A stretch of 64,000 nucleotides of DNA from an uncultured Clostridia bacterium (GTDB lineage: Bacteria; Bacillota; Clostridia; Saccharofermentanales; Saccharofermentanaceae): positions 1-64,000 of the forward strand of contig CAMNGC010000003.1 in the NCBI GenBank assembly GCA_946537885.1. The letters are read 5' to 3'. A model generated the notes under the pieces. That model had not been told where the DNA came from. It did no database searches and saw only the letters and a program-made list of their open reading frames with translations. The position numbers and the translations under genes were made by a program. Below are positions 43,353-52,539 of the stretch, one piece after another (within the stretch, counting starts at the first letter, position 1; the number at the start of each line of letters is the position of its first letter).

Positions 43353-44630
43353 TCACAGCAATCTTATACTTACCCTGACCACAAACCCGCCGTCTCGATT
43401 AAAGCAGGTCAGGTCACCTCCCATCTTCCGCATCAGATATTGCGAGATGTAAAGTCCCAGCCCCGAACCGTCTTTGCCAGCGGCGTTCGAGCCGCGAGCG
43501 AATTTCTGCATGATCTTCTCGAGTTCTTCCTCGGGCACGCCGCCGCCCTTATCCGCGAATTCCAGAACGAGCAATTCCTGCTCGAAAAAGCTCGTCACAC
43601 TGATAGCTGTCCCGGCATACTTGTACGAATTTGCTATTATGTTTCCAATGACCTGCTCAAGCCTCAGAGGATCCGCGCTTATAACAGCCTCCTTGATATC
43701 GAGAACGGCAAGCTTATGAAGGTAATCTGCCTCTCTTACCATCGCGACAATCTCGGACGATGCCAGTTCGTCAGATCTGACTTCGAGCTGTTCAAGCTCC
43801 TCGAGCGTGGCATGGAAAAGGTTCGATATAAGCTTGTCTATCTGATCCGCCTTGGAATTGATCGCGGCGATCGTATCTCTCGTATTCTCATCATCTGCCG
43901 TGAGGCTCATAACATCCGCCATCGCCTTGATCGACGCTACCGGCGTCTTGATATCATGGGACAGCTCGGCTACCAGCTCTTTACGGCTTCTGACTGCATT
44001 TTCTTCCCTCTCGCGTGAGCTCTTCAGTTCCTCGCGCATGATATCGAAGGCCTCGGTAAACTCACCGAAAACGTTCTCTTTATCCATCTGAAGCGGCGTA
44101 TCCAGATCACCGGCCGCCACACGCGTCGCCATGCTCTTCATCTTGCCGAAGGGAGCTATGACACGCTTCCTCAGATAGATATAATATCCGGTCATGGCTA
44201 CTATCATTACCAAAACTACTACCGCAATAAAGATCGCGGCTCTGATATCCCTTATGTGCTCAGCCTTCTCGCTCGAGTTATTGACAATGAGCGTACCTAC
44301 AAGCTCTCCATCCTTCTCTATGTTTCTTATGATATCGTAATGGGAAGTGGCCGCAGGGATCGATCTGGCCATATCTTCATCTGTGTACAGAAGGCATTTG
44401 CTGTCGCGGTCCAGGATCACATAATCAAAAGGCTCGGAGCTGTTGCGGCTTTCTTCGCTCAACAAACTGATATCATCCCAATCCGCTTCAATCTCAAGCA
44501 GGAGGCGGTTGATCTGCGTGGTGTAAGAAGGACGCGTATCCGAGAAAGCGCCGGTTGCCATGACATAACAGCCGACGATACCCGTCAGGATCAAAAGGAT
44601 CAGGCTTATGACAAAATATCTGGTCCTCAT
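43353..44630 (-). CDS. Sensor histidine kinase
   Basis: A 425-residue membrane kinase. Two membrane helices (about 5-28 and 130-155) enclose an outer sensor of about 100 residues. A HAMP region follows, then HisKA with SHDIKTPVASIKAM (His near residue 225), and an HATPase domain with IANSYKYAG, DKGGGVPEEEL and GSGLGLYISQYL. It begins six bases after the response regulator. Its target is probably the neighbouring FtsX-type ABC transporter operon. Confidence 0.92.
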   Translation of the reverse strand: MRTRYFVISLILLILTGIVGCYVMATGAFSDTRPSYTTQINRLLLEIEADWDDISLLSEESRNSSEPFDYVILDRDSKCLLYTDEDMARSIPAATSHYDIIRNIEKDGELVGTLIVNNSSEKAEHIRDIRAAIFIAVVVLVMIVAMTGYYIYLRKRVIAPFGKMKSMATRVAAGDLDTPLQMDKENVFGEFTEAFDIMREELKSSREREENAVRSRKELVAELSHDIKTPVASIKAMADVMSLTADDENTRDTIAAINSKADQIDKLISNLFHATLEELEQLEVRSDELASSEIVAMVREADYLHKLAVLDIKEAVISADPLRLEQVIGNIIANSYKYAGTAISVTSFFEQELLVLEFADKGGGVPEEELEKIMQKFARGSNAAGKDGSGLGLYISQYLMRKMGGDLTCFNRDGGFVVRVSIRLL

Positions 44631-44635
44631 TAGAG

Positions 44636-45337
44636 TCAGGGCTCCTTTTCGAGCATGAAGCCGACGCCCCAGACGGTCTTGATGAACTTAGGGTTACCGG
44701 GATCGTCCTCGATCTTCTCCCTCAAGTGACGGATATGGACATTGAGCGTCACATCGCCGACAAATTCGGTGTCCCAGATCTGCTTGAAGAATTCCTCCTT
44801 GGGGATCACACGCTCGGAATGCCTGAGCATATAAACAAGGATCTTATATTCGGTCGCTTTAAGTGGGTATTCCTTATCGCCCTTGCTTACGACTGCTTTC
44901 TTGAGATCTATCCGAGCATCTCCCATATTGACAATATCGCTGTCTTCCTTCTCACGAGCCCCTGCATTAGCCGCTTCATAGCGCTTAAGCTCGGCCTTTA
45001 CCTTTGCCAAGAGCACTCCGAGCGAATAAGGTTTACAGATATAGTCATCTCCGCCGATGCTCAGTGCCAGGAGCATATCATCTTCGGCTGCTCTGGCGCT
45101 GATAAAAAAGATCGGGATGTCCCTGGTCCGTCTGATTTCCTGACATAGTTCAAAGCCGGAATCATCTCCGAGATTAATGTCCAAGAGCACAAGCGAGCAG
45201 CTGTTCTTCTCGAGAAAATCCCTCGCAGCCCCGGCGTCGAGCACATAATATGCACTGACACCTGACATATTGAAATAGCGTGAAGTATATTCAGACAGTT
45301 CTTTCTCGTCATCGATGATCAAGACGCTGTAGTGCAT
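44636..45337 (-). CDS. OmpR/PhoB-type response regulator
   Basis: A 233-residue regulator started at ATG 45337 (MHYSVLIIDDEKELS) behind GGGGTGAG that overlaps the stop of the TSCPD gene; an upstream GTG at 45346 is possible. Receiver domain with phospho-Asp in VLLDINLGDD (about residue 51). The C-terminal winged helix has LKATEYKILVYMLRHSERV and HIRHLREKIEDDP. It reads into the histidine kinase and transporter genes, so it is likely to control them. Confidence 0.94.
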   Translation of the reverse strand: MHYSVLIIDDEKELSEYTSRYFNMSGVSAYYVLDAGAARDFLEKNSCSLVLLDINLGDDSGFELCQEIRRTRDIPIFFISARAAEDDMLLALSIGGDDYICKPYSLGVLLAKVKAELKRYEAANAGAREKEDSDIVNMGDARIDLKKAVVSKGDKEYPLKATEYKILVYMLRHSERVIPKEEFFKQIWDTEFVGDVTLNVHIRHLREKIEDDPGNPKFIKTVWGVGFMLEKEP

Positions 45338-45342
45338 CAGGC

Positions 45343-45603
45343 TCACCCCTGCCCATTAAGGGCTGCTTCAACCGCGATCGCCAGCTGATCTGCGCAGGAT
45401 GTTCCTCGCCCGTTGCAATCATTGCCCTTCAGGATCGACACGGTCCTTGAAGCATCTGCCCCCTCAAGGAGCTTCCCGATAGCAGCGGTATTGCCCGCGC
45501 ATCCGCCTAAAAATCTGACATTATGGAGCTTACCATCCTCTATATCGAAAGTGATCCTCCGTGCGCATACCCCGCGCGTATCATATGAATAGCTTTCCAT
45601 CAT
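45343..45603 (-). CDS. TSCPD-domain protein
   Basis: An 86-residue protein started at ATG 45603 (ATGATG, second codon also possible) behind ACGGAGGAGCG. It fits the small TSCPD family (TIGR03905-like): RGVCARRITFDIEDGKLHNV, FLGGCAGNTAAIGKLLEG and a terminal GTSCADQLA. The conserved cysteines suggest metal or redox binding; the role is unknown. Five bases separate it from the response regulator, so they are probably one transcript. Confidence 0.85.
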   Translation of the reverse strand: MMESYSYDTRGVCARRITFDIEDGKLHNVRFLGGCAGNTAAIGKLLEGADASRTVSILKGNDCNGRGTSCADQLAIAVEAALNGQG

Positions 45604-45735
45604 CGCTCCTCCGTCCGTTCTCCTCATCATCGAAAAGATCTATAGTTCTTTGGATTGATTATAGCATAAGGGGGCTTTTGCAAGGGGGCAACTGTTATAT
45701 ATTACCGGACATTCGTTGCATAAAACGCTCCTTTA

Positions 45736-46074
45736 TTAAAGCGCCAACAATAAACCTACAATTGCGAAGATTAAGCCCAAGACAGCCAATACAATAAAGA
45801 CTTTGATCATAATACAGAGAAAAGCTGTGATAAAGGACAACCGACTTCGTATAACAGCCATCTCATTATTCTTCTCGATTTCCATAGAAACCCATCTGCT
45901 GATCGCGCGCGTCAACTCGTCTGCCCCTTCACCGACTGACTCAACATTATCGTTTACATTTGCCGCGGGCGCGACATAAGCATTTGCTTCTGCAGGCACG
46001 GTACGAAAATCCGTATAATCCACGCTACGTTCCGCTATTTCTTTGGCAAATCTCTCCATCTCATCACTATTCAT
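45736..46074 (-). CDS. Small single-span membrane protein
   Basis: A 112-residue protein with a good ribosome site (GGGGGAGCAGT). A soluble N-terminal helix region (residues 1-80) is followed by a hydrophobic helix (about 82-110) at the very C-terminus, a tail-anchored layout. No family recognised. Confidence 0.5.
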   Translation of the reverse strand: MNSDEMERFAKEIAERSVDYTDFRTVPAEANAYVAPAANVNDNVESVGEGADELTRAISRWVSMEIEKNNEMAVIRSRLSFITAFLCIMIKVFIVLAVLGLIFAIVGLLLAL

Positions 46075-46244
46075 ACTGCTCCCCCCCTTTGTTTTTATAT
46101 ATTGGTTAAGTTAATTGTACAGAATGTAAGATGCCATTAATCGTACAAAAGAAGGCGAATAGCCGACTCGGAGATTTTATTTTTCCGATATAATATACTC
46201 AGACTACGGGCCAAGCCCCATCCTGCAATACGAGGGAGACACAT

Positions 46245-46712
46245 ATGGATACTACTATCGAAAACACCATCATGAAGACCGTCGAGTTCAATGTCGACGA
46301 GATGAAAAAGAACCAGCTCAAGCTCCTGGCCGTAGTTGTCATTATCGGCGCACTGCTGGTGCCGGTATCAAAGCTCGCGGGTCTGCCGTTCGGTCTCGAG
46401 CTGGGCGTGATCGTTCTGATAACCGTCATCGGCTACCTGATCGTTCTGTTCTTCAACCTCAGGCGCGCCGCGAGCCGCGTCGTCTTCACCACGACAGGCT
46501 TCTACGTCAACGACGACTGGTACGCATTCGGCGACATGTACAAGATCGAGGTCAAGCCGTTCCTGCCTTTCGCCGGGCAGGCTGACAACATCTACCTCAC
46601 CGTCCGCCGCCACAACTTCAAGCGCCGCTACTGGGTCGGCATCAAGGGCGATCCCGCAGCCGACGCTTCCCGTCAGGAGATCCTCCTCGAGGTCGGCAAG
46701 CTCACCCGTTGA
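46245..46712 (+). CDS. Membrane protein with PH-like soluble domain
   Basis: A 155-residue protein with a strong ribosome site (GAGGGAGACACAT). Two hydrophobic helices (about 25-43 and 50-70) are followed by a soluble domain of about 85 residues with a YAFGDMYKIEV strand pattern like the small bacterial PH-type (YcxB-like) domains. Codons here end mostly in C or G, more than in neighbouring genes. Function unknown. Confidence 0.55.
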   Translation: MDTTIENTIMKTVEFNVDEMKKNQLKLLAVVVIIGALLVPVSKLAGLPFGLELGVIVLITVIGYLIVLFFNLRRAASRVVFTTTGFYVNDDWYAFGDMYKIEVKPFLPFAGQADNIYLTVRRHNFKRRYWVGIKGDPAADASRQEILLEVGKLTR

Positions 46713-46876
46713 GTTCGCGAGGCAGACTCACCCGGCAAGCCTACTTCGTGATCCTCACGCTGTAGCCTCACGAAGTGATCCGCCCTCACATTTGTCTCTC
46801 TTCTGATTGGCTATTGCCCGCCGCGCATGTTAAAATCTAAATGTAATCCTTATCAAAAACGCAAAGGAGATTCACT

Positions 46877-47251
46877 ATGGAAGTCAAACTGTATCGTTGT
46901 AAGCACTGTGGAAATATCATCATCAAGGTCGTCGACTCTCGCGTGCCCGTGATGTGCTGCGGAGAGAAGATGGAAGAACTCATCCCCGCCTCCGTTGACG
47001 CCGCCGTCGAAAAGCACGTTCCCGTCATCACACGCGACGGCAACCTGGTAAGCGTATCGGTCGGCTCCGTCGCTCACCCCATGATCGAGGAGCACTTCAT
47101 CCAGTTCGTCATCCTCGAGACCAACGCCGGCATCCAGATCGCCGAGCTCCACCCCGACGACGAGCCCAAGGCCGTCTTCGAGATCGTCTCCGGCGCCGAA
47201 GTCATCAAGGCCTACGCTTACTGTAACCTCCACGGGTTCTGGGCCAGCTGA
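46877..47251 (+). CDS. dfx: Desulfoferrodoxin (superoxide reductase, 2Fe type)
   Basis: A 124-residue protein that reduces superoxide to hydrogen peroxide in anaerobes. The N-terminal desulforedoxin-type site is seen as CKHCGN and CC in VMCCGEK (residues 9-29). The C-terminal centre has the His ligand in EKHVPVITRDG, then SVAHPMIEEH and the Cys-His pair YCNLHGFW. The AAAGGAGATTCACT ribosome site is strong. A terminator and a duplicated palindromic element follow. Lone gene, implying oxygen stress defence in an anaerobe. Confidence 0.95.
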   Translation: MEVKLYRCKHCGNIIIKVVDSRVPVMCCGEKMEELIPASVDAAVEKHVPVITRDGNLVSVSVGSVAHPMIEEHFIQFVILETNAGIQIAELHPDDEPKAVFEIVSGAEVIKAYAYCNLHGFWAS

Positions 47252-47272
47252 GTTATTGTAGATTGCATAAAA

Positions 47273-47306
47273 AAGCGCCGCGGGCCTCACGGGGTCTGCG
47301 GCGCTT
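47273..47306 (+). terminator. Terminator downstream of dfx
   Basis: AAGCGCCGC (47273-47281) pairs with GCGGCGCTT (47298-47306) around a 16-base loop, followed by a T-containing stretch. It lies 20 bases after the dfx stop. Confidence 0.85.
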
Positions 47307-47336
47307 GTGTGTTGTGTAAAAAGCTCTTTCCAAGTT

Positions 47337-47471
47337 CTCGGGTAACGATTCCGGTTACGATTCTCGGAAAACGTTACCACTTTCGTTACCCGACGGCGAT
47401 TTCCGGCCTCGGGTAACGATTCCGGTTACGATTCTCGAAAAACGTTACCACTTCCGTTACCCGACGGCGAT
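47337..47471. repeat. Two tandem 71-bp units, each a GTAACG palindrome
   Basis: Copies at 47337-47400 and 47408-47471 differ at three positions only. Each unit contains outer arms CGGGTAACG and CGTTACCCG and inner GGTTACG / CGTTACC arms with one mismatch. They lie between the dfx terminator and the 3' end of the lipoprotein gene at 47567. Confidence 0.8.
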
Positions 47472-47566
47472 TGATGTCACACCACAAACGCCGTAAGCTC
47501 CGCAAGCGCCCCAAAACGCCGCAGGCACCCCGGACCTCTCCCGCAGACCTCAGTCCTCCTCAGACC

Positions 47567-48463
47567 TCAGCCCTCTCCCTCGACCTGACCATCCTCGGCA
47601 ACAGCAGCGGCTGCTTCGGCAGCGTAGTATTCGTTCAGGCTCATAATGTTGTCGAACTGATACAGATCGGGAGTGGTGTCGTAGTCGTCGAACTTGCCCC
47701 AGACGATCTCGGTCGATTCATAGTCGGGGTTCCACTTGTCCGCGGCCTCGTAGAGGATGATGTCACCGTCGGCGTCAACGTTGCCGTTGGTGTAGTACTC
47801 ATGCGTGATGCCGAGCGACAGATAGAAACCGTCGAAGTGTGCGACCTCGGGCTCGATCGTCGTGATCTCAGCAGAGTCGGATCCGATACGCAGGAATTCA
47901 CCGTTCGCGAGATAGTACAGTCTGCTTCTTGCCCAGCCGGAAGCGAGCCCCTGGAGTTCGCCGTTCTCTGTGAGATAGTAACCGGTCAGGATGTAGGGTC
48001 TGTCTGAATCTTCGGCCTCGAGGTCGGCTATGATGAAGAACTCCTGGGTACCGTTGCCGTCGATGTCGGCAGTAGCAAACTTGATCTCGTCATAAGCATT
48101 CTCATCAGCAAGGACTTCCTGGATACCGCTCACACCGCATAGGTTCTCAAAATCAGTTATTCCCTCCGGCCTCTGATCCTCGGGAAGTTCCATCTTGGCG
48201 AGGTATTCATTAAACATATTGATCAGCTCGGAGTATTCGGGGTAGGTGACACTTTCGACAGGCTGGATCGCGGGCTCTGTAGGATCGCTCGGGGCGGTCT
48301 CGTCAGTTCCGTCAGTCCCGTCTGTCACATCAGTCCCATCTGTCTCAACGGCAACATCGCCCGTTGTCTCTGCGGCGGTCGTCTCATCATCCGAGGACGA
48401 GCCGCATCCTGCCAGAAGCATTGAAGCCGCCATGATCATACACATTAATCTGCTTTTTTTCAT
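47567..48463 (-). CDS. Lipoprotein with acidic Thr/Asp repeats
   Basis: A 298-residue protein started at ATG 48463 (MKKSRLMCMIMAASMLLAGC) behind AAAGGAGATAACGACA. The lipobox is LAGC. After the cysteine there is a low-complexity TDGTDVTDGTDGTDET stretch, then a beta-rich domain with TADIDGNGTQEFFII, which resembles a calcium-binding dockerin/VCBS-like loop motif DIDGNG. Role unknown; likely surface-associated. Confidence 0.7.
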   Translation of the reverse strand: MKKSRLMCMIMAASMLLAGCGSSSDDETTAAETTGDVAVETDGTDVTDGTDGTDETAPSDPTEPAIQPVESVTYPEYSELINMFNEYLAKMELPEDQRPEGITDFENLCGVSGIQEVLADENAYDEIKFATADIDGNGTQEFFIIADLEAEDSDRPYILTGYYLTENGELQGLASGWARSRLYYLANGEFLRIGSDSAEITTIEPEVAHFDGFYLSLGITHEYYTNGNVDADGDIILYEAADKWNPDYESTEIVWGKFDDYDTTPDLYQFDNIMSLNEYYAAEAAAAVAEDGQVEGEG

Positions 48464-48588
48464 TGTCGTTATCTCCTTTACAAACGCATTCATCCATAAT
48501 GACACTCATCGATGGCATTTTATTCGATGCGATTCAAAACATCAATAAACAATTACTAAAACCCTCATGATCTCGCGCCACTCAGGTC

Positions 48589-49398
48589 TCAATTCTCGGC
48601 ATCTTCCTCACCACCGAGCGTGATCACGACCTCATCACCATTAGTGTCCGATGAGAAAACATAGCTCTCTTCGTAGTCCCATGAGAAGTCAGCATCGTCT
48701 CCGAAAAGCTCTTCCATCTGCTGCATGATCTCATCATAAGCGGCGTCGGGATCACCGGAATAGATACCGGAGATGTCAATGCCGGAGAGGTCATAGGTGA
48801 TCTGATTTATTTGGTCAACATACTGGTCGAGATTTGACGTGTCGAGATCGTCGAGCATCTGGAAGATTTCCATGTACTCCTCGAGCTCGTCCTGCATTTC
48901 GGGCGGTATGTACTCGGACATGCTCTGGATCTGACCGCCGGTTATCGCATTGATGAAGGCGTCCATATCATCGATATCATCGAAATCGTAATCAAGATCC
49001 CAGTCAAAGTCGTAGCTGTTCGCCTCCTCCTCTGCGACTTTTTGGTCGTGCTCGATCGTGCGCATTTCCTGATGATGCGCTTCTATCTCTTCCCACATCT
49101 TATCGGGGATCTTGTCTTTCTTGTCATCGTCCTTTTCCTTCAGGGCAAAAAACACGATTACAGCAGCGGCTATCAAAAGCACGACAACAATGGCGATTAT
49201 CGCCACTATGTTACGTCTGATAAATCCGGGCTCTTTCTCCGGTTCAGGCTCTTCAACAGCGGGCTGCATCACGGGCTCCGCTTGAGTCGCATTATTATTT
49301 GCGAAAATACTCGCCGGCGAGATCGCCTGCTTAGCCCCGCAGGCAGGACAGAAACTGTTACTATCGTAGATTTCTTCACCGCAATTGTTACATCTCAT
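48589..49398 (-). CDS. Zinc-ribbon membrane protein with acidic outer region
   Basis: A 269-residue protein started at ATG 49398 (MRCNNCGEEIYDSNSFCPAC); a longer frame to 49566 is a shadow. Zinc ribbon residues 3-20, a linker with repeats of Pro/Glu, membrane helix about 70-95, and an acidic helical outer domain of about 170 residues (DFDWDLDYDFDD). It starts 19 bases after the small gene at 49418-49654. The layout matches 27010 and 29861. Function unknown. Confidence 0.68.
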   Translation of the reverse strand: MRCNNCGEEIYDSNSFCPACGAKQAISPASIFANNNATQAEPVMQPAVEEPEPEKEPGFIRRNIVAIIAIVVVLLIAAAVIVFFALKEKDDDKKDKIPDKMWEEIEAHHQEMRTIEHDQKVAEEEANSYDFDWDLDYDFDDIDDMDAFINAITGGQIQSMSEYIPPEMQDELEEYMEIFQMLDDLDTSNLDQYVDQINQITYDLSGIDISGIYSGDPDAAYDEIMQQMEELFGDDADFSWDYEESYVFSSDTNGDEVVITLGGEEDAEN

Positions 49399-49417
49399 AA
49401 TCTTCTCCGGTCCCTCT

Positions 49418-49654
49418 TTACGCGGCTTTGTCGCACTCCATCTCGAAAATCTTTTCGAGCATGGCATCACAGCTCTCAAGTTCGGCAGCGTAGCGGATAT
49501 GGCTCTCGGCCTCCAGGGAATCGTGCTGCACGCCCATCTCGTCGATGGATCTAAGTATGCCGTCACGGCGCGCCAGGCAGGCTAAAGTGTAGCGGAATTC
49601 GTCGGGAGTTCTCTCGGCTCTTTGTCTTATCAAACTGATCGTCTCGTAATCCAT
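49418..49654 (-). CDS. Small helical hypothetical protein
   Basis: A 78-residue soluble protein with a clear ribosome site (AGGAAGGCGGTCAAT). Predominantly helical with several Glu/Arg heptads (LIRQRAERTPDEFRYTLAC). It precedes the zinc-ribbon membrane gene by 19 bases, so they are likely co-transcribed. No known family. Confidence 0.55.
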   Translation of the reverse strand: MDYETISLIRQRAERTPDEFRYTLACLARRDGILRSIDEMGVQHDSLEAESHIRYAAELESCDAMLEKIFEMECDKAA

Positions 49655-49841
49655 ATTGACCGCCTTCCTGCACCTCGTGCGCTCTCGTAATTCATTATGT
49701 ATTCAGCATAGCACAGCATTTTCGCAGGCAAACTGCACGGAGATTAAGGTATTATTACGATTAAAAGGCAGGACATAAAATAATATGCTATAATCCTTGG
49801 GTCGCATTAAAGCGATAATCTTCAAAAGAAAAGAGACCGGT

Positions 49842-52121
49842 ATGATCAATTTATACGAGACAGGTGCTTATCTGCTGGACGGCAGAACTCTGATTCCCGA
49901 TGACGGCAAAGCGCAGGACGCGTTGGCAGCCAAGGGTATCAAGACCAATAAGGACGAAGCCGCAAAGGGCACGATGGCATATTCCATCCTGCAGGCCCAC
50001 AACACGAGCGGTGATACGGAAAATCTTAAGATCAAGTTCGACAAGATGACATCCCACGATATTACTTTCGTCGGCATCATCCAGACGGCAAGGGCTTCGG
50101 GCCTTAAGGAATTCCCCCTGCCCTATGTACTCACAAACTGCCATAACTCGCTCTGCGCTGTTGGCGGAACTATCAATGAGGACGACCATGTTTTCGGTCT
50201 TTCATGTGCTAAAAAATACGGCGGTGTCTTCGTACCTCCCCATCAGGCAGTAATCCATCAGTACGCGAGGGAGTGCCTGGCAGAGGTCGGCGGCATGATC
50301 TTAGGTTCTGACAGCCACACCCGCTACGGCGCCCTGGGAACGATGGCCATCGGCGAAGGCGGCGGCGAGCTGGCAAAGCAGCTGTTGGGCAAGACTTATG
50401 ACGTGGCACGCCCCGGCGTTGTTGCGATCTACTTAGACGGCGAACCTGTTAAGGGCGTTGGTCCTCAGGACGTGGCACTGGCTATCATCGGTGCTACTTT
50501 CGGCAACGGATATGTTAAGAACAAAGTAATGGAGTTCGTCGGTCCCGGCATCTCCAAGCTCTCAAGCGACTACAGGATCGGTATCGATGTAATGACAACC
50601 GAGACCACATGCCTGTCCTCCATCTGGGAGACAGATGAGCGCACAAAGGAATGGTACGACATCCACTTCAGACCGGAAGCATATAAGGAATTGAAGCCTT
50701 CCAAGGTGGCTTACTATGACGGAGTCGTCTATATCGATCTCTCCAAGATCCGCCCTATGATCGCGCTGCCGTTCCACCCCAGCAACACATATACCATCGA
50801 GGAGCTTAATGCCAATCTCGAAGATATCCTTCACGATGTTGAAGAGAAAGGCAGACGCCAGCTGACAGGTGATGTTCAGTTCAATCTTACAGACAAGATC
50901 ATTAACGGCAAACTCTATGTCGAGCAGGGTATCATCGCCGGTTGTGCAGGCGGCGGCTACGAGAACATATGCGACGCCGTGGATATCATCAAGGGACACT
51001 TTGTGGGTAATGACTACTTCTCACTGTCCGTATATCCTGCTAGTGTTCCGATCATGATGGAACTTTACAAGAACGGTCGTGCGGCTGAACTTCTGCACGC
51101 AGGTGCCATTGTTAAGACTGCTTTCTGCGGCCCTTGCTTCGGTGCAGGAGACACACCGGCTAACGGCGCTCTGTCAATCCGTCACTCTACACGTAACTTC
51201 CCGAACCGCGAGGGTTCCAAGATCCAGAACGGTCAGATCTCCAGCGTAGCTCTCATGGATGCACGTTCTATCGCGGCAACAGCTGTTAATAAGGGCTTCC
51301 TGACTCCCGCAACGGATATCGATGTGGAGTACACGAATCCCAAGTACTTTTTCGATAAAGCAATCTATGACAATAGGGTATATAACGGTGTCGGCAAGGC
51401 TGATCCTTCCGTCGATGTTAAATTCGGTCCTAATATCAAGGACTGGCCCGAGATGCCCGCGTTGACGGATAATCTCGTTCTCAAGGTCGCTTCCGTGATC
51501 ACCGATCCCGTAACAACAACTGACGAGCTCATTCCTTCAGGCGAGACATCATCCTTCCGTTCCAACCCCATCGGTCTGGCAGAATTCACCCTGTCTCGTA
51601 AGGATCCCGAGTATGTCGGTCGTGCCAAAGCTTTCCATGAGGTCGAGATCGCACGCGAGAAGGGCGAACATCCCTGCGAGGTCGATCCTAACCTCAAGAA
51701 TATCATGTCTGTTATTCGCGAAAAGTTCTCCGACGCAGACCGCAGCAACACCGGCTTCGGCTCCACGATCTACGCCATCAAGCCCGGCGACGGTTCTGCC
51801 CGTGAGCAGGCCGCTTCCTGCCAGAAGGTACTTGGCGGATGGGCTAATATTGCCAAGGAATACGCGACCAAGCGTTACCGTTCCAACCTTATCAACTGGG
51901 GGATGCTGCCTTTCGTTTTGGACGAGGACTTCAACTTCGATAACGACGACTATATCTTTGTTCCGGGTGTGCGCGATGCGTTGCTTAACAAGGACGAGGT
52001 CATAAAGGCCTATGTCGTCAACAAGGGCATGAAGGAACTTGACCTGAAGCTCGGAGCTTTGACAGACGACGAGCGCACGATTATCAGCAAGGGTTGCCTG
52101 ATCAACTACTACAGAGGTTGA
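49842..52121 (+). CDS. Aconitase-family hydratase (YbhJ-like)
   Basis: A 759-residue protein starting at ATG 49842 ([14 protein letters not shown]). It belongs to the aconitase superfamily: [20 protein letters not shown], cysteines in CHNSLC and [12 protein letters not shown], and [15 protein letters not shown], which together could hold the 4Fe-4S cluster. Its closest layout is E. coli YbhJ, a hydratase of unknown substrate, and differs from the TCA aconitase AcnA. An extended -10 TGCTATAAT (49787-49794) precedes it. It is alone between divergent small genes and a terminator. Confidence 0.8.
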   Translation: MINLYETGAYLLDGRTLIPDDGKAQDALAAKGIKTNKDEAAKGTMAYSILQAHNTSGDTENLKIKFDKMTSHDITFVGIIQTARASGLKEFPLPYVLTNCHNSLCAVGGTINEDDHVFGLSCAKKYGGVFVPPHQAVIHQYARECLAEVGGMILGSDSHTRYGALGTMAIGEGGGELAKQLLGKTYDVARPGVVAIYLDGEPVKGVGPQDVALAIIGATFGNGYVKNKVMEFVGPGISKLSSDYRIGIDVMTTETTCLSSIWETDERTKEWYDIHFRPEAYKELKPSKVAYYDGVVYIDLSKIRPMIALPFHPSNTYTIEELNANLEDILHDVEEKGRRQLTGDVQFNLTDKIINGKLYVEQGIIAGCAGGGYENICDAVDIIKGHFVGNDYFSLSVYPASVPIMMELYKNGRAAELLHAGAIVKTAFCGPCFGAGDTPANGALSIRHSTRNFPNREGSKIQNGQISSVALMDARSIAATAVNKGFLTPATDIDVEYTNPKYFFDKAIYDNRVYNGVGKADPSVDVKFGPNIKDWPEMPALTDNLVLKVASVITDPVTTTDELIPSGETSSFRSNPIGLAEFTLSRKDPEYVGRAKAFHEVEIAREKGEHPCEVDPNLKNIMSVIREKFSDADRSNTGFGSTIYAIKPGDGSAREQAASCQKVLGGWANIAKEYATKRYRSNLINWGMLPFVLDEDFNFDNDDYIFVPGVRDALLNKDEVIKAYVVNKGMKELDLKLGALTDDERTIISKGCLINYYRG

Positions 52122-52142
52122 CGGATAATAATCAAAAGTGTG

Positions 52143-52180
52143 AGTCCCTCGGTCGATAGACCGGGGGATTTTTGTTTTGG
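52143..52180 (+). terminator. Terminator downstream of the hydratase
   Basis: CCCTCGGTC-GATA-GACCGGGGG forms a GC stem followed by ATTTTTGTTTT. It is 21 bases after the hydratase stop. Confidence 0.85.
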
Positions 52181-52210
52181 GGGCTTGTTAGTCCGCAGAT
52201 TACCTCCACT

Positions 52211-52231
52211 GTTAACCCAAGCCGGGTTAAC
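52211..52231. repeat. GTTAACCC palindrome
   Basis: GTTAACCC (52211-52218) and GGGTTAAC (52224-52231) form a perfect inverted repeat with a 5-base loop between the two terminators. Possible regulatory site or structure. Confidence 0.5.
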
Positions 52232-52280
52232 ACGCCGGGTAATCTCGGCGAGCTTTCACAATCCCCCCAAAAAGGACAGC

Positions 52281-52318
52281 AAAAAGCCCGGGTTCACTTC
52301 AATTGCCCCGGGCTTTTC
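52281..52318. terminator. Terminator between convergent genes
   Basis: AAAAGCCCGGG (about 52281) pairs with CCCGGGCTTTT around a 14-base loop. It lies at the 3' end of the XRE-type gene (minus) and can serve both directions. Confidence 0.85.
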
Positions 52319-52322
52319 GCTC

Positions 52323-52529
52323 TTATTTCTGATATTCCAGTATGTCCCCCGGCTGGCAGTCCAGCGCCTCACATATCGCCTCCAGTGTCGAGAAACGTAT
52401 GGCGGAGATCTTGCCGTTCTTCATCTTGGAGAGGTTTACATTCGTAACGCCCACTTTGTCGGCCAGCTCGTTGAGCGACATCTTGCGGTCGGCCATTACG
52501 CGGTCGAGCCTTAATATTATCTGTCCCAT
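52323..52529 (-). CDS. XRE-family HTH regulator (YozG-like)
   Basis: A 68-residue single-domain regulator started at ATG 52529 behind TTAAGGAGGCGGCT. The helix-turn-helix is LNELADKVGVTNVNLSKMKNG. Proteins of this size are often encoded beside DUF2975 membrane proteins, as here, and likely regulate them. Confidence 0.88.
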   Translation of the reverse strand: MGQIILRLDRVMADRKMSLNELADKVGVTNVNLSKMKNGKISAIRFSTLEAICEALDCQPGDILEYQK

Positions 52530-52539
52530 AGCCGCCTCC

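Noticed and set aside
47471-48007. Plus-strand frame of 178 codons after the GTAACG repeats
   Set aside because: Antisense to the lipoprotein gene, whose signal peptide and lipobox are clear.
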